From Sphingomonas ginsenosidivorax (GTDB taxonomy: Bacteria; Pseudomonadota; Alphaproteobacteria; Sphingomonadales; Sphingomonadaceae), in the NCBI RefSeq assembly GCF_007995065.1, contig NZ_VOQR01000001.1:3103001-3167000 (forward strand): a stretch of 64,000 nt of DNA, read 5' to 3'. Positions 41,357 to 48,795 of this stretch are shown here, one piece after another. The translations under genes were made by a program, and so were the position numbers. Position 1 is the stretch's first letter. Every line of letters starts with the position of its first letter. Below the pieces are notes generated by a model that had not been told where the DNA came from, did no database searches, and was given only the letters and a program-made list of their open reading frames with translations.

Positions 41357-42424
41357 GTGACGACGACCGGCAACCCCGCCGATCCGGGCACGGTCGTGCT
41401 GGTCCTCAACAGCGGGTCCTCGTCGCTGAAGATCGGGCTGTACGCGGTCGGCGCCCGCGACGTCTCGGAGCTTCTCGCGGACGACCTCGAGACCGTCGCC
41501 AAGGACAACCCCTTCGCGCGGATCGATCGCCTGATCGCCGAGACCGCACTGCCCGCGCCGGCCGTGATCGGCCACCGCATCGTCCATGGTGGTCCGGCGC
41601 TGACCGACCATTGCCTCATCGATCCCGTCGTGCTGCGGCATCTCGAGGCGGCAGCGATATTCGCGCCGCTCCACGATCCCGCCTCGCTGGCGCTGATCCA
41701 CCAGGCCATCGCGCATTATCCGACGTTGCCGCAGATCGCCTGTTTCGACACCGCGTTCCACGCGAGCCTGCCGCCAATCGCGTACACGCTGCCGATCCCG
41801 CGCACGCTGCGGCGCGACGGCGTGCGTCGTTACGGCTTTCACGGGCTGTCGTGCGAATCCGCAGTGGCGGCACTGGGACCCGATCTGCCGGAGCGCGTGA
41901 TCCTCGCCCATCTCGGCAACGGCGCGAGCATCACCGCGATCCTCGGCGGGCGATCGATCGATACGAGCATGGGACTGACGCCGTCGGGCGGGATGATCAT
42001 GGGGACGCGGAGCGGCGACCTCGACCCGGGCGTCCTGCTGTTCCTGATGCGCGAGAAGGCGCTGGATGCGACGGCGCTCGAGCAGCTGATCGACCAGCAT
42101 TCCGGACTCTCGGGTATCTCCGGCAGCACCAGCGACATGCGCGTGCTCGCGGGGAAGGCGGACGGGGACGCGGACGCGCGACTTGCCATCGACATGTTCT
42201 GCTATTCGGCGAGCAAGCAGATTGCCGGCATGATCGCCGCGCTGGGGGGGATCGACCTGCTCGTCTTCACCGGCGGCATCGGCGAACATGATGCGCACGT
42301 GCGAACCGCGATCTGCGCGCGCCTGGCATGGGTGGGCGACCTTGCGGTCCGCGTGGTGCCTGCCAGGGAAAACGCGCAGATCGCCCGCCACTGTGCCGCC
42401 ATCCTGGCGCGAGAGGGCGCGTAG
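41357..42424 (+). CDS. ackA: Acetate kinase
   Basis: 355-residue kinase converting acetyl phosphate and ADP to acetate and ATP. The ASKHA signature VLVLNSGSSSLKIGLY opens the protein; RYGFHGLS, HLGNGAS, GLTPSGGMIMGTRSGDLDPG and VFTGGIGEHDA are all present. GTG 41357 is chosen as the first start before the signature; the spacing from the phosphoketolase stop is 40 bp. It is slightly shorter than the about 400-residue norm, mainly through loop deletions. It consumes the acetyl phosphate made by the upstream gene. Confidence 0.95.
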   Translation: MTTTGNPADPGTVVLVLNSGSSSLKIGLYAVGARDVSELLADDLETVAKDNPFARIDRLIAETALPAPAVIGHRIVHGGPALTDHCLIDPVVLRHLEAAAIFAPLHDPASLALIHQAIAHYPTLPQIACFDTAFHASLPPIAYTLPIPRTLRRDGVRRYGFHGLSCESAVAALGPDLPERVILAHLGNGASITAILGGRSIDTSMGLTPSGGMIMGTRSGDLDPGVLLFLMREKALDATALEQLIDQHSGLSGISGSTSDMRVLAGKADGDADARLAIDMFCYSASKQIAGMIAALGGIDLLVFTGGIGEHDAHVRTAICARLAWVGDLAVRVVPARENAQIARHCAAILAREGA

Positions 42425-42455
42425 CGCCGAACGAACGATGTGCAGCGGGATCGGG

Positions 42456-42471
42456 TACGTGTTTCCCGATG
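42456..42471 (+). promoter_or_regulatory. FixJ-like 16-bp box 8 (TACGTGTTTCCCGATG) upstream of the small-protein/L,D-transpeptidase pair
   Basis: Plus-strand match, 76 bp before ATG 42548. This is the last copy found in the island. Confidence 0.6.
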
Positions 42472-42547
42472 CCAGACGATCGGCGCCCTGCCCCCTAATC
42501 CGGTGCTCGATCGCACGCCGCCCCCGGCAGCGAGCCGGGAATTCACC

Positions 42548-42820
42548 ATGGACCCAGACGATGCGGAGCTTCGATACGTGCAGCGGCGCATGGCGCAGTC
42601 GCTGCGGATGGCGCGCGCTGCCGCCGACTGTTGCGCGCGCAAGGTCCATCAAGACCTGGCGGTCCGATATCGCAGGCGCGCGGAAGTCCTGGTCCAGACG
42701 CGCCGCGCGCGGGCTGCGAAGCCGGTCCAGGCCGGACGACCGCGCACCGCCCTGGCGTCGAGGCCCGGTGGCCGGGTGGCGGCCGCGACAATGCCGGCAC
42801 CGGCACGGCCGACGCGGTGA
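42548..42820 (+). CDS. Small basic helical protein, unknown, coupled to L,D-transpeptidase
   Basis: 90 residues, Arg/Ala-rich and strongly basic. The first half looks helical (RYVQRRMAQSLRMARAAAD) with two adjacent cysteines (ADCCARK); the rest is Ala/Pro/Arg-rich. Evidence that it is real: a FixJ-like box 76 bp upstream, GGGA before the ATG, and a stop that overlaps the L,D-transpeptidase start as GTGA. It is not recognised. It could be a small regulator or a leader for translation of the next gene. Confidence 0.55.
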   Translation: MDPDDAELRYVQRRMAQSLRMARAAADCCARKVHQDLAVRYRRRAEVLVQTRRARAAKPVQAGRPRTALASRPGGRVAAATMPAPARPTR

Positions 42821-43764
42821 GCGTTCGGTATCTCGCGATACTGCTCACGCTTGGTTGCACCACGGCCGCGGTCGGGCAGGCCGCGCCCGCGACGGTCGAT
42901 GGGCGGATCGAGCACCTCAAGCCGGGCGAGTTCCTGTGGGCGCCGCAGATCGCGCCCGCCGGTCCCGTCACCGTGATCGTCAGCCTCAAGACGCAGCGCG
43001 CCTATGCGTATCGCAACGGCGTTCCGATCGGGGTCTCGACGATCTCGAGCGGTACGCCCGACCATGCGACCCCGACCGGCGTCTTCACGGTGCTGCAGAA
43101 GGACGTCGACCATGTCTCGAACGTCTATGCCGACGCGCCGATGCCGTTCATGCAGCGGCTGACCTGGGGCGGGATCGCGATGCACGCCGGCAATCTTCCC
43201 GGATACCCGGCATCGCACGGCTGCATTCGTCTGCCCCGCGCCTTCGCCGCGCTGCTCTATCGGATAACCCGCCTGGGCATGACCGTCGTCATCACCGACG
43301 ATGCCGCGGTGCCGGTCGCGGTCCCGACCCCGCCGCTCCTGTCCGGCGCCGCCGAGCCGAGCGCGACCCCATTCGTCTGGCGCCCCGATCGCGCCCGGAC
43401 GGGGCCCGTGTCGATCGTCGTGAGCGGCCGCGATCGGCGACTGATCGTTCTGCGCAACGGCGTCGAGATCGGGTCGAGCGCGATCGCGATCGACGGCCCG
43501 GTAACGGCGACCGAGGCCTTCACGCTGGGACGCAAGGATGCTGGCGGCGCTCACTGGCTGCGGCTTCCGCTACCCGGACAGGCGCCGGACGCGGGCACCG
43601 AGCTCTCGCCCGAGGAGGCAGCGAAGGGCCATCTTCCCCCCGGCTTCGGAGAGCTGCTGGACTCGGTGCTCACGCCCGGCACCACCCTGCTGGTCACCCG
43701 CGACACGCTGAAGGATTCCGGCACCGGCGCGCCCGTGACGGTGATCGCGCCGGATGGCCCGTGA
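42817..43764 (+). CDS. L,D-transpeptidase (YkuD domain), exported
   Basis: 315-residue periplasmic cell-wall enzyme. The N-terminus is a signal peptide (RYLAILLTLGCTTAAVGQAAPA). The YkuD domain runs from about residue 50, with catalytic Cys136 in SHGCIRLPRAF and the upstream His123 of IAMHAGNLPG. It cross-links peptidoglycan or attaches proteins to it. The C-terminal part (from VWRPDRARTGPVSIVV) looks like a second beta-rich module of similar style without the catalytic motif. GTG 42817 overlaps the stop of the small upstream gene. 3-3 cross-linking is often raised in non-growing cells, which would suit the island. Confidence 0.9.
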   Translation: MSVRYLAILLTLGCTTAAVGQAAPATVDGRIEHLKPGEFLWAPQIAPAGPVTVIVSLKTQRAYAYRNGVPIGVSTISSGTPDHATPTGVFTVLQKDVDHVSNVYADAPMPFMQRLTWGGIAMHAGNLPGYPASHGCIRLPRAFAALLYRITRLGMTVVITDDAAVPVAVPTPPLLSGAAEPSATPFVWRPDRARTGPVSIVVSGRDRRLIVLRNGVEIGSSAIAIDGPVTATEAFTLGRKDAGGAHWLRLPLPGQAPDAGTELSPEEAAKGHLPPGFGELLDSVLTPGTTLLVTRDTLKDSGTGAPVTVIAPDGP

Positions 43765-43818
43765 GGCGGCGGTTCGCCTGCCCCGCCTGATGAGCCGCAT
43801 CGCGCTAGCTGGGGGCGA

Positions 43819-45603
43819 GTGCATGCCGGGCTTGCGTACAGGCGCCGACCGGTGAACCGCCTGGCCACGCGCGTACGGGTCTTCGCGGGGGTCGCATCCT
43901 GGGTCGCGGGGTTCGTCGATGCCGTCGGATTTCTCGCGCTCGGCGGCTTCTTCGTGTCGTTCATGAGCGGCAACACCACGCGGATGGGCGTCGGTTTGGC
44001 GGACCACGGGCAGGACGGGCTGGTCGCCGCCGGGTTGATCGGCTGTTTCGTCCTCGGCGTGGTCCTAGGATCCACGATCAGTCGGATCTCGGGCGATCGA
44101 CGCCGCACCTGGGTTTTGCTCGTCGTGGCCGCTTTGCTCAGCGCGTCGGTCGCGTTGCACGCCGGTGGCGGGCGCAGCGTCGCGTTCATCGCGATGGCGC
44201 TGGCGATGGGTGCGGAAAATGCCGTCTTCGAACGCGACGGCGAAACGCAGATCGGGCTGACCTATATGACCGGCACGCTCGTGAAGCTCGGCCAGCGACT
44301 GGCAGGCGCGGCCGCGGGGGGCGAGCGCTGGGCGTGGCTACCCTATCTTGCGCAGTGGCTGAGCCTGGCAACCGGAGCGGTATGCGGGGCGCTGCTCTAC
44401 CCCTGGGTCGGCATGGCCGCGCTGGCGGTGCCGATCATGGTGGTGCTGGCACTCGCCATCGCCGCGCTACGGCTCGATCATGGTAGATCGGCCCCGGCGC
44501 TCTCCTCAAGGGGAGCGCGTGATCCCGCCACGACTCCCCCGCCTCCCGTCCATCGCACCAAAAAGGAAACCGTCATGGCCAAGACAATGCAGGCTGCCGT
44601 CGTCACGGCTTTCGGACAGCCGCTGGTCCTCCGGGACCTGGCGATCCCCACGCCCGGTCCCGGCCAGATCCTGGTCAAGACCGAGGCATGCGGCGTGTGC
44701 CACACCGACCTCCACGCCGCCCGGGGCGACTGGCCGGTCAAGCCCAACCCGCCCTTCATTCCCGGGCACGAGGCGATCGGCATCGTCGTTGCATGCGGCG
44801 CGGGCGTGACCACGGTCCGGGACGGCGACCGGGTCGGCGTGCTGTGGCTCTATTCCGCCTGCGGCCACTGCGAATATTGCCTGTCCGCCTGGGAGACCGT
44901 GTGTGCCGAGGCCGAGTTCGGAGGCTATACGCGGAATGGCGGCTTCGCCGACTACCTGCTCGCCGATCCGGAGTATGTCGCGCATATCCCGCAGGGCCTG
45001 ACCGCCCATGAGGCGGCGCCGCTGATCTGTGCCGGGGTCACCACCTACAAGGGGATCAAGGAAACCCAGGCCCGGCCGGGCGAATGGGTCGCGATCTCGG
45101 GATGTGGCGGCCTCGGCCATCTGGCGATCCAATATGCCAAGGCGATGGGCCTCAACGTGGCCGGGATCGACATCGACGACGGCAAGCTCGCGCACGCTAC
45201 GAGGCTCGGTGCCGACCTCGTCATCAATGCGAAGACCCAGGATCCGGCAGCGGTGCTCAAGGCGGAAACCGGCGGCGGTGCGCACGGCGTGCTGATCACG
45301 GCACCCTCGCTCGCCGCGTTCAAACAGGGCGTCGCGATGACCCGCAAGCGCGGCACCTGCGTACTCGTCGGCCTGCCGCCGGGCGAGTTCCCCGTCCCGC
45401 TGTTCGACGTCGTCGCCAATTGCATCACGGTGCGCGGATCGTTCGTCGGCACGCGCAAGGACATGGCCGAATGCCTCCAGTTCGCTGCCGACGGAAAGGT
45501 GAAGGCGGACATCGAGTTGCAGCCCTTGTCCGCCATCAACACGGTGTTCGATCGCCTCGAGCACGGCGACGTGCCGTCGCGTGTCGTGCTCGATTTCTCG
45601 TAG
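43819..45603 (+). CDS. YoaK/DUF1275 membrane protein in one open frame with an alcohol dehydrogenase
   Basis: The frame starting at GTG 43819 (or GTG 43852) encodes about 240 residues of a YoaK-like DUF1275 membrane protein: VFAGVASWVAGFVDAVGFLAL, FVSFMSGNTTRMGVGL and GLTYMTGTLVKLGQ are family motifs, with about six TM helices. No stop codon follows. A Ser/Pro-rich stretch (PATTPPPPVHRTKKE) leads without interruption into the alcohol dehydrogenase at 44575, giving 594 codons. Either a genuine membrane-tethered fusion is made or the YoaK stop has been lost while ADH still starts on its own strong ribosome site. Preceding GGGGGCGA favours GTG 43819. Confidence 0.7.
   Translation: MHAGLAYRRRPVNRLATRVRVFAGVASWVAGFVDAVGFLALGGFFVSFMSGNTTRMGVGLADHGQDGLVAAGLIGCFVLGVVLGSTISRISGDRRRTWVLLVVAALLSASVALHAGGGRSVAFIAMALAMGAENAVFERDGETQIGLTYMTGTLVKLGQRLAGAAAGGERWAWLPYLAQWLSLATGAVCGALLYPWVGMAALAVPIMVVLALAIAALRLDHGRSAPALSSRGARDPATTPPPPVHRTKKETVMAKTMQAAVVTAFGQPLVLRDLAIPTPGPGQILVKTEACGVCHTDLHAARGDWPVKPNPPFIPGHEAIGIVVACGAGVTTVRDGDRVGVLWLYSACGHCEYCLSAWETVCAEAEFGGYTRNGGFADYLLADPEYVAHIPQGLTAHEAAPLICAGVTTYKGIKETQARPGEWVAISGCGGLGHLAIQYAKAMGLNVAGIDIDDGKLAHATRLGADLVINAKTQDPAAVLKAETGGGAHGVLITAPSLAAFKQGVAMTRKRGTCVLVGLPPGEFPVPLFDVVANCITVRGSFVGTRKDMAECLQFAADGKVKADIELQPLSAINTVFDRLEHGDVPSRVVLDFS
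44575..45603 (+). CDS. adhP: Zinc-dependent alcohol dehydrogenase (AdhP type)
   Basis: 342-residue NAD-dependent medium-chain dehydrogenase. The catalytic zinc site is CGVCHTDLH with GHEAIG, the structural zinc site CGHCEYCLSAWETVC, and the NAD loop SGCGGLGHLAIQYAKAMG; all agree with AdhP ethanol-active enzymes. ATG 44575 has AAGGAAA about 6 nt upstream, a good internal start even though the open frame continues back through the YoaK protein. It would reoxidise NADH by reducing acetaldehyde, in line with the fermentative phosphoketolase route. Confidence 0.93.
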   Translation: MAKTMQAAVVTAFGQPLVLRDLAIPTPGPGQILVKTEACGVCHTDLHAARGDWPVKPNPPFIPGHEAIGIVVACGAGVTTVRDGDRVGVLWLYSACGHCEYCLSAWETVCAEAEFGGYTRNGGFADYLLADPEYVAHIPQGLTAHEAAPLICAGVTTYKGIKETQARPGEWVAISGCGGLGHLAIQYAKAMGLNVAGIDIDDGKLAHATRLGADLVINAKTQDPAAVLKAETGGGAHGVLITAPSLAAFKQGVAMTRKRGTCVLVGLPPGEFPVPLFDVVANCITVRGSFVGTRKDMAECLQFAADGKVKADIELQPLSAINTVFDRLEHGDVPSRVVLDFS

Positions 45604-45993
45604 ATGCGCGGGGGTTGATCGGCGGGGATCAGACGGCGTTTGGTCCGCGGGGGATGCAGGATTCGCCGACCTGGCTCGGGACCAAGCTTCCGCTGCCGGG
45701 CGCTATCGCGAATGGCAGAGCTGGCGGTCGTCGCGTTTCCTCTGGTTCGCGACGCGCGGCGTTAGGCCAGCATCAATGCCGGGAGCCCAAACGACCTCTT
45801 GCGGCTTCTCACGTTTCAGGTGTTCTCTGCGCGGCGGACCGCTGACGGCACACCTGTCGCTACATCGGACAAGACCATAGGCGGACGCCAAGAAGCCCCC
45901 CGACTTCCGTCATTCATTCTCGAACCCGACATGAGCGGGTCGAGCCGCTGCGCCCTGTTCCTGCAGTGCCATTCTCTGCTATCGCACTTGGCA
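45604..45993. other. Intergenic region with no recognised gene
   Basis: 390 bp between the alcohol dehydrogenase stop and the start of the His-rich protein. Open frames exist but none has a ribosome site or recognisable product; one gives an aromatic and basic stretch (REWQSWRSSRFLWF) that could be a worn transposase fragment, but this is too weak to claim. The promoter of the czc operon should lie in its right half. Confidence 0.5.
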
Positions 45994-46326
45994 ATGCGTA
46001 GGCTCCTGCCCTTCCTTGCCTGTCTGATGCTCGTCCTGACCGCCTGGGTCGGGGTGGCGCATGCGGCTGAGATCGGGGGGTGCATCGAGACCAGCCAGTA
46101 CGGGGCCGCGTCGCATGTCGATGGCGACGGCGACCAGGTCGCGGGCGATGCCGACAAGGGCTATCCGCACCATCACGGCAGCTGCCATGCCCATCATATG
46201 AGCGCGCCGGATGCCGACACGCTGTCCGGCATGACCGGCCCGGCCGGCTCCACGCTTGTGTCCTTCGACGACGCCGCACTCGTCGGCCGCGATGCCGACG
46301 CCGCGCTGAGACCGCCACAGGCCTGA
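45994..46326 (+). CDS. Exported His-rich small protein at the head of the czc operon
   Basis: 110 residues with a signal peptide (LLPFLACLMLVLTAWVGVAHA) and a mature part carrying two regions: an acidic stretch and the cluster YPHHHGSCHAHHM with five histidines and a Cys, a likely metal-binding site. The ATG at 45994 is the last one before the signal; ATG 45931 is in frame too. It lies 55 bp before czcC. The arrangement suggests a periplasmic metal buffer or sensor for the efflux pump. The family is not otherwise recognised. Confidence 0.65.
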   Translation: MRRLLPFLACLMLVLTAWVGVAHAAEIGGCIETSQYGAASHVDGDGDQVAGDADKGYPHHHGSCHAHHMSAPDADTLSGMTGPAGSTLVSFDDAALVGRDADAALRPPQA

Positions 46327-46381
46327 CACGTCGATCGGGTGCGCCGTGCGCGCCCTCGTCCCCGTCGTCAGGAGCATTCCC

Positions 46382-47641
46382 ATGCATCGAATCGTCGCGG
46401 CCGTCATGGCCGCAGGGGTCTGCGCATCGTCGCTGCAGGCCCAGACCCGTCCGCCGGCCTTGGACCCGGTCCTAACGCTCGCCGACGCGCTGGCCCGCGC
46501 GGGCGCCGCCTCGCCCTTCCAGGATGCGGCATCCGCAGGCGTCCGGGCCGCCGAAGCGCAACGCCGCGTCGCCGGGCTTCGCCCGAACCCGTCGATCATT
46601 GCCGAGGCCGAGAACGTCGCCGGAACCGGCATCTACCAAGGGCTGCGCTCGTCGGAAACCACCGTCGGGTTAGCCCTGCCGCTCGAACGCGGGGGCAAGC
46701 GCGGCGCCCGGATCGCGGTCGCCGATGCACAGATCGGCCGCGCCGGTCTCCAGGGCGACATAGCACGCGCCGACCTCCGCCTGCGCGTCACGCAGACCTA
46801 TGTCATCGCCCTCGCCGCGCAGCGCCGTCTCGGCATCGCCCGCGACCAGCGCGGCATCGCTGCCGAGGTCCTGCGCGTCGCCAGCGTACGGGTGCGGGCC
46901 GGTCGAGCCTCTCCGCTCGAGGAACAGCGCGCCGATGTCGCGCGCGTGGCCGCCGATGGCGCCTTGGAGCGCGCCGAACGGTCGGCGGCCGTCGCCTCGG
47001 CGAACCTCGCCCGACTGCTCGGCATAGCCGTCGGAGTGCTCGACGACGCGTGGTTCCAGCGCGTGGATATCGTCCGCGAGTCCCCGGCGCCCGGCGCGAC
47101 GGGCACGCTGACCGCAGCCGCCGCCCGCGCCGATCTCGACACCGCCACCGCACAGGTCCGCCTCGCGCGCAGCCAGCGCGTGCCGGACCTCACGCTCAGT
47201 GCCAGCGCGCGCAGGCTTGAACAGACTAACGACGTCGCGGCGGTCTTCGGCGTCTCGATCCCGCTCACCGTTTTCAACGGTGGCCGTTCGGCCGTCGCCG
47301 TGGCCGACGCCCAGGGCGATCAGTCGGACGCGCTGCGGCGCGTGGCGCTGCTCGACGCCGAACAGGATATCGCCGGCGCGCAGGCCGATGCGGCGAACGC
47401 CGCTACGACGGCGCGCAACGCCGCCGGCCCTGCCCTCGCCGCTGCGCAGGAGGCGGCCCGGATCGCGCGGATCGGCTACCGCGAAGGCAAGTTCGGCCAG
47501 CTCGACCTGCTCGACGCCGAACGGACGCTGCTCGAGACCCGGACGGCGGCGATCGATGCGCTCGCCGCCTATCACGACGCACAGGCCCGTCTCGAGCGGC
47601 TCACCGCCGCCGCGCCCTCGCCCAAGGACACCGATCGATGA
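46382..47641 (+). CDS. czcC: CzcC-like outer-membrane factor of heavy-metal RND efflux
   Basis: 419-residue TolC-family channel with signal peptide (IVAAVMAAGVCASSLQA). Two OEP repeats; residues such as RPNPSIIAEAENVAG and ERGGKRGARIAVADAQIG mark the CzcC/CnrC branch. ATG 46382 has AGGAG 8 nt upstream. The stop overlaps czcB by 4 bp (ATGA). First of the three core pump genes, exporting divalent cations such as Co, Zn or Cd. Confidence 0.9.
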   Translation: MHRIVAAVMAAGVCASSLQAQTRPPALDPVLTLADALARAGAASPFQDAASAGVRAAEAQRRVAGLRPNPSIIAEAENVAGTGIYQGLRSSETTVGLALPLERGGKRGARIAVADAQIGRAGLQGDIARADLRLRVTQTYVIALAAQRRLGIARDQRGIAAEVLRVASVRVRAGRASPLEEQRADVARVAADGALERAERSAAVASANLARLLGIAVGVLDDAWFQRVDIVRESPAPGATGTLTAAAARADLDTATAQVRLARSQRVPDLTLSASARRLEQTNDVAAVFGVSIPLTVFNGGRSAVAVADAQGDQSDALRRVALLDAEQDIAGAQADAANAATTARNAAGPALAAAQEAARIARIGYREGKFGQLDLLDAERTLLETRTAAIDALAAYHDAQARLERLTAAAPSPKDTDR

Positions 47642-48792
47642 ACAGCGCAATCCTGCGGGCGATCGCGCCCGTCATCATGGCCCTCGCCGTCGCAGGCTGC
47701 GGCCGCTCGCCCGAGCAGGAGAGCAACGCCGGCGCGCAAGCGAACGATGACAAGGACAGGCGCGCAGGCGATCCCGCCGTCGCCAGTCTGTCGGTCCAGC
47801 AGATCGCCGATGCCGGCATCGAGGTGACCCGCCCGACGGTGGGGGGCGTGGCCGGCGCGATCGAGCTGCCGGCGACGATCGAGGGCGATCCGCAGCGCGT
47901 GCAGGTCGTATCCGCCCCGATCGGCGGCCGACTGGTCTCGCTCACCCGCAATCTCGGCCAGTCGATTGGGCGTGGCCAGACGCTGGCGATCATCGAAAGC
48001 CGCGAGGCGGCGGCGCTCAACGCCGAAGTGGAAGCGGCCGGTGCGCGGTCCGCGCTCGCCCGGTCGAACCTGCGGCGCGAACAGCGCCTGTTCGCCGAAC
48101 GCGTATCGCCCGAACAGGATCTCGTCGCAGCCCGCACCGCCGCGACCGAGGCCGGCATCGCGCTACGTCTCGCGCGGCAGCAGCTGTCGGCGACCGGTGG
48201 CGGCGGCGGTGCGCTCAACCGCATCGCGGTGCGCTCACCGATTGCCGGCCAGGTGATCGCGCGGTCCGCGACGCTCGGCCAGCAGATCGCCGCCGACGCC
48301 GAGCTGTTCCGCGTCGCCAACCTCGGCACGGTGTCGGTGACGATGTCGCTTGTCCCCGCGGACGCGGGACGCGTGAAGCCCGGCACGCGCGTCGAGGTGA
48401 CATCCGTAGGCCGCCGCCAGGACGGACGCGTCACCTTCGTCTCGCCGATTCTCGACGAGACCACGCGTCTGGTTCCCGTGATCGCGACGATCGACAATGC
48501 GGGCGGCACGTGGCGCGTCGGCGAGACGGTCGGCGTGTCGGTCCTGCTCCCGGCCAGCGGCGACCGCAGCGTCGCGGTGCCCTCCGCCGCCGTGCAGATG
48601 ATCGGCGACCGGCCGCACGTGTTCGTCCGTACCGCGACCGGCTTCCGGGCCGTACCGGTGACGCTTGGCCGCACCAATGGCGGTGCGGTGACTGTCACCG
48701 CCGGTCTCACCGGCGACGAGCGCATCGCCTCGACCAATTCGTTCACGCTCAAGGCCGAACTCGGCAAGAGCGCCGCGAAGGACGAGGACTAG
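47638..48792 (+). CDS. czcB: CzcB-like periplasmic adaptor of heavy-metal RND efflux
   Basis: 384-residue lipoprotein adaptor: lipobox LAVAGC (Cys21), a lipoyl/hairpin region (SAPIGGRLVSLTRNLGQSIGRG, long helix AEVEAAGARSALARSNLRRE), beta-barrel and a membrane-proximal domain. It joins CzcA and CzcC. It lacks the N-terminal His-rich metal-binding extension seen in some CzcB. ATGA overlap with czcC; czcA follows 3 bp after. Confidence 0.92.
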   Translation: MNSAILRAIAPVIMALAVAGCGRSPEQESNAGAQANDDKDRRAGDPAVASLSVQQIADAGIEVTRPTVGGVAGAIELPATIEGDPQRVQVVSAPIGGRLVSLTRNLGQSIGRGQTLAIIESREAAALNAEVEAAGARSALARSNLRREQRLFAERVSPEQDLVAARTAATEAGIALRLARQQLSATGGGGGALNRIAVRSPIAGQVIARSATLGQQIAADAELFRVANLGTVSVTMSLVPADAGRVKPGTRVEVTSVGRRQDGRVTFVSPILDETTRLVPVIATIDNAGGTWRVGETVGVSVLLPASGDRSVAVPSAAVQMIGDRPHVFVRTATGFRAVPVTLGRTNGGAVTVTAGLTGDERIASTNSFTLKAELGKSAAKDED

Positions 48793-48795
48793 GCC

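Noticed and set aside
45604..45880. Possible transposase remnant after the alcohol dehydrogenase
   Set aside because: Only a short aromatic/basic stretch; no DDE motif, terminal repeats or target duplication found.
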